Positions 11,954 through 12,241 of a DNA stretch of 12,241 bases are shown piece by piece. Source of the DNA: Clostridiales bacterium (GTDB lineage Bacteria > Bacillota > Clostridia > Oscillospirales > Oscillospiraceae); contig DPHR01000166.1 of NCBI GenBank assembly GCA_003522945.1, positions 1 to 12,241 on the forward strand, read 5' to 3'. A program made the translations under genes and the position numbers. Each line of letters begins with the position of its first letter. Positions within the stretch are counted from its first letter, which is position 1. A model generated the notes under the pieces. The model was not told the DNA's origin and did no database searches. It saw nothing but the letters and a program-made list of their open reading frames with translations.

Positions 11954-12241
11954 TTGAACAGCAACGATCTTCGCGAAAAGCTCATTATCCCCGCCGTCGT
12001 CGGCGCGCTCTATGCCGCGCTCACGATGCTGCTTGCTCCCATCAGCTACGGCAATCTGCAATTTCGTATTTCGGAAGCGCTGTGCGTGCTGCCGGTTTTC
12101 TTCCCGTATACGTCCGTTGGTCTGTTTCTCGGCTGCGCGCTGGCGAACATGATCTCCGCCGCCGGGATACTGGACGTCGTTTTCGGCTCGCTCGCCACGC
12201 TCTGCGCGGGACTTTGCGCGGCGGCGTGCGGACGCGAGGCG
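11954..12241 (+). CDS. queT: Queuosine precursor transporter QueT, ECF S component (3' part cut off by window edge)
   Basis: This membrane subunit binds preQ1 (or a related queuosine precursor) for import by an ECF transporter. The 96 visible residues include ALYAALTMLLAPISYG near 17-32, QFRISEALCVLPVFFPY near 35-51 and LDVVFGSLATL later, the characteristic QueT pattern with its conserved arginine and glutamate. The start is TTG 11954, supported by AAAGAGGT (11938-11945) about 9 bases upstream; no ATG or GTG lies nearby in this frame. It follows queH by 28 bp without a terminator. The gene is open at the window end. The EcfA, EcfA' and EcfT partners are not in the window. Confidence 0.88.
   Translation, partial: MNSNDLREKLIIPAVVGALYAALTMLLAPISYGNLQFRISEALCVLPVFFPYTSVGLFLGCALANMISAAGILDVVFGSLATLCAGLCAAACGREA

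Overview
The window looks like chromosome of a high-GC, spore-forming member of the Clostridia, probably an Oscillospiraceae-type gut anaerobe. The evidence is a full-length forespore sigma factor SigG, strong AAGGAGG-type ribosome binding sites, GTG and TTG starts, an L10 leader and a glycine riboswitch of Firmicute style, and ECF-type vitamin transporter subunits at both edges. The species assignment is inference. Nothing in the window looks mobile: I saw no transposase, integrase, phage gene, CRISPR array or tRNA.

Layout, left to right. A folate ECF S-component gene (folT) runs off the left edge on the minus strand. It diverges from sigG, and the gap between them holds two back-to-back promoter candidates: a sigma-A type for folT and a sigma-F type for sigG. 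A strong promoter and an L10 leader with a built-in attenuator then drive rplJ-rplL, followed closely by rpsF-ssb-rpsR and a clear terminator. Next is a single-gene unit for a HerA-like (DUF853) ATPase with a charged coiled-coil tail and an internal 33-bp tandem repeat. After its terminator comes a tightly overlapping three-gene operon for a molybdenum hydroxylase (FAD subunit, 2Fe-2S subunit, molybdopterin subunit).

A 352-bp gap without genes (8876-9227) is fully occupied by regulation: the operon terminator, a near-consensus promoter, a single-aptamer glycine riboswitch and its terminator. These control a sodium:alanine/glycine symporter. A long bidirectional terminator separates the symporter gene from a convergent dCMP deaminase gene. 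That gene diverges from queH (epoxyqueuosine reductase), which is followed after 28 bp by queT (preQ1 ECF S-component), cut by the right edge.

How the genes work together: translation (L10, L12, S6, S18) with SSB, sporulation control (SigG), cofactor scavenging (FolT, QueT, QueH), and two metabolic units (molybdenum hydroxylase; glycine/alanine uptake). FolT and QueT need an EcfA/EcfA'/EcfT energising module that is not in the window. The hydroxylase needs molybdopterin cofactor genes that are also absent here. I did not find an evidently new system. The points most worth a second look are the riboswitch architecture, the sigG start and promoter, the rplJL-rpsF-ssb-rpsR arrangement, and the hydroxylase of unknown substrate.
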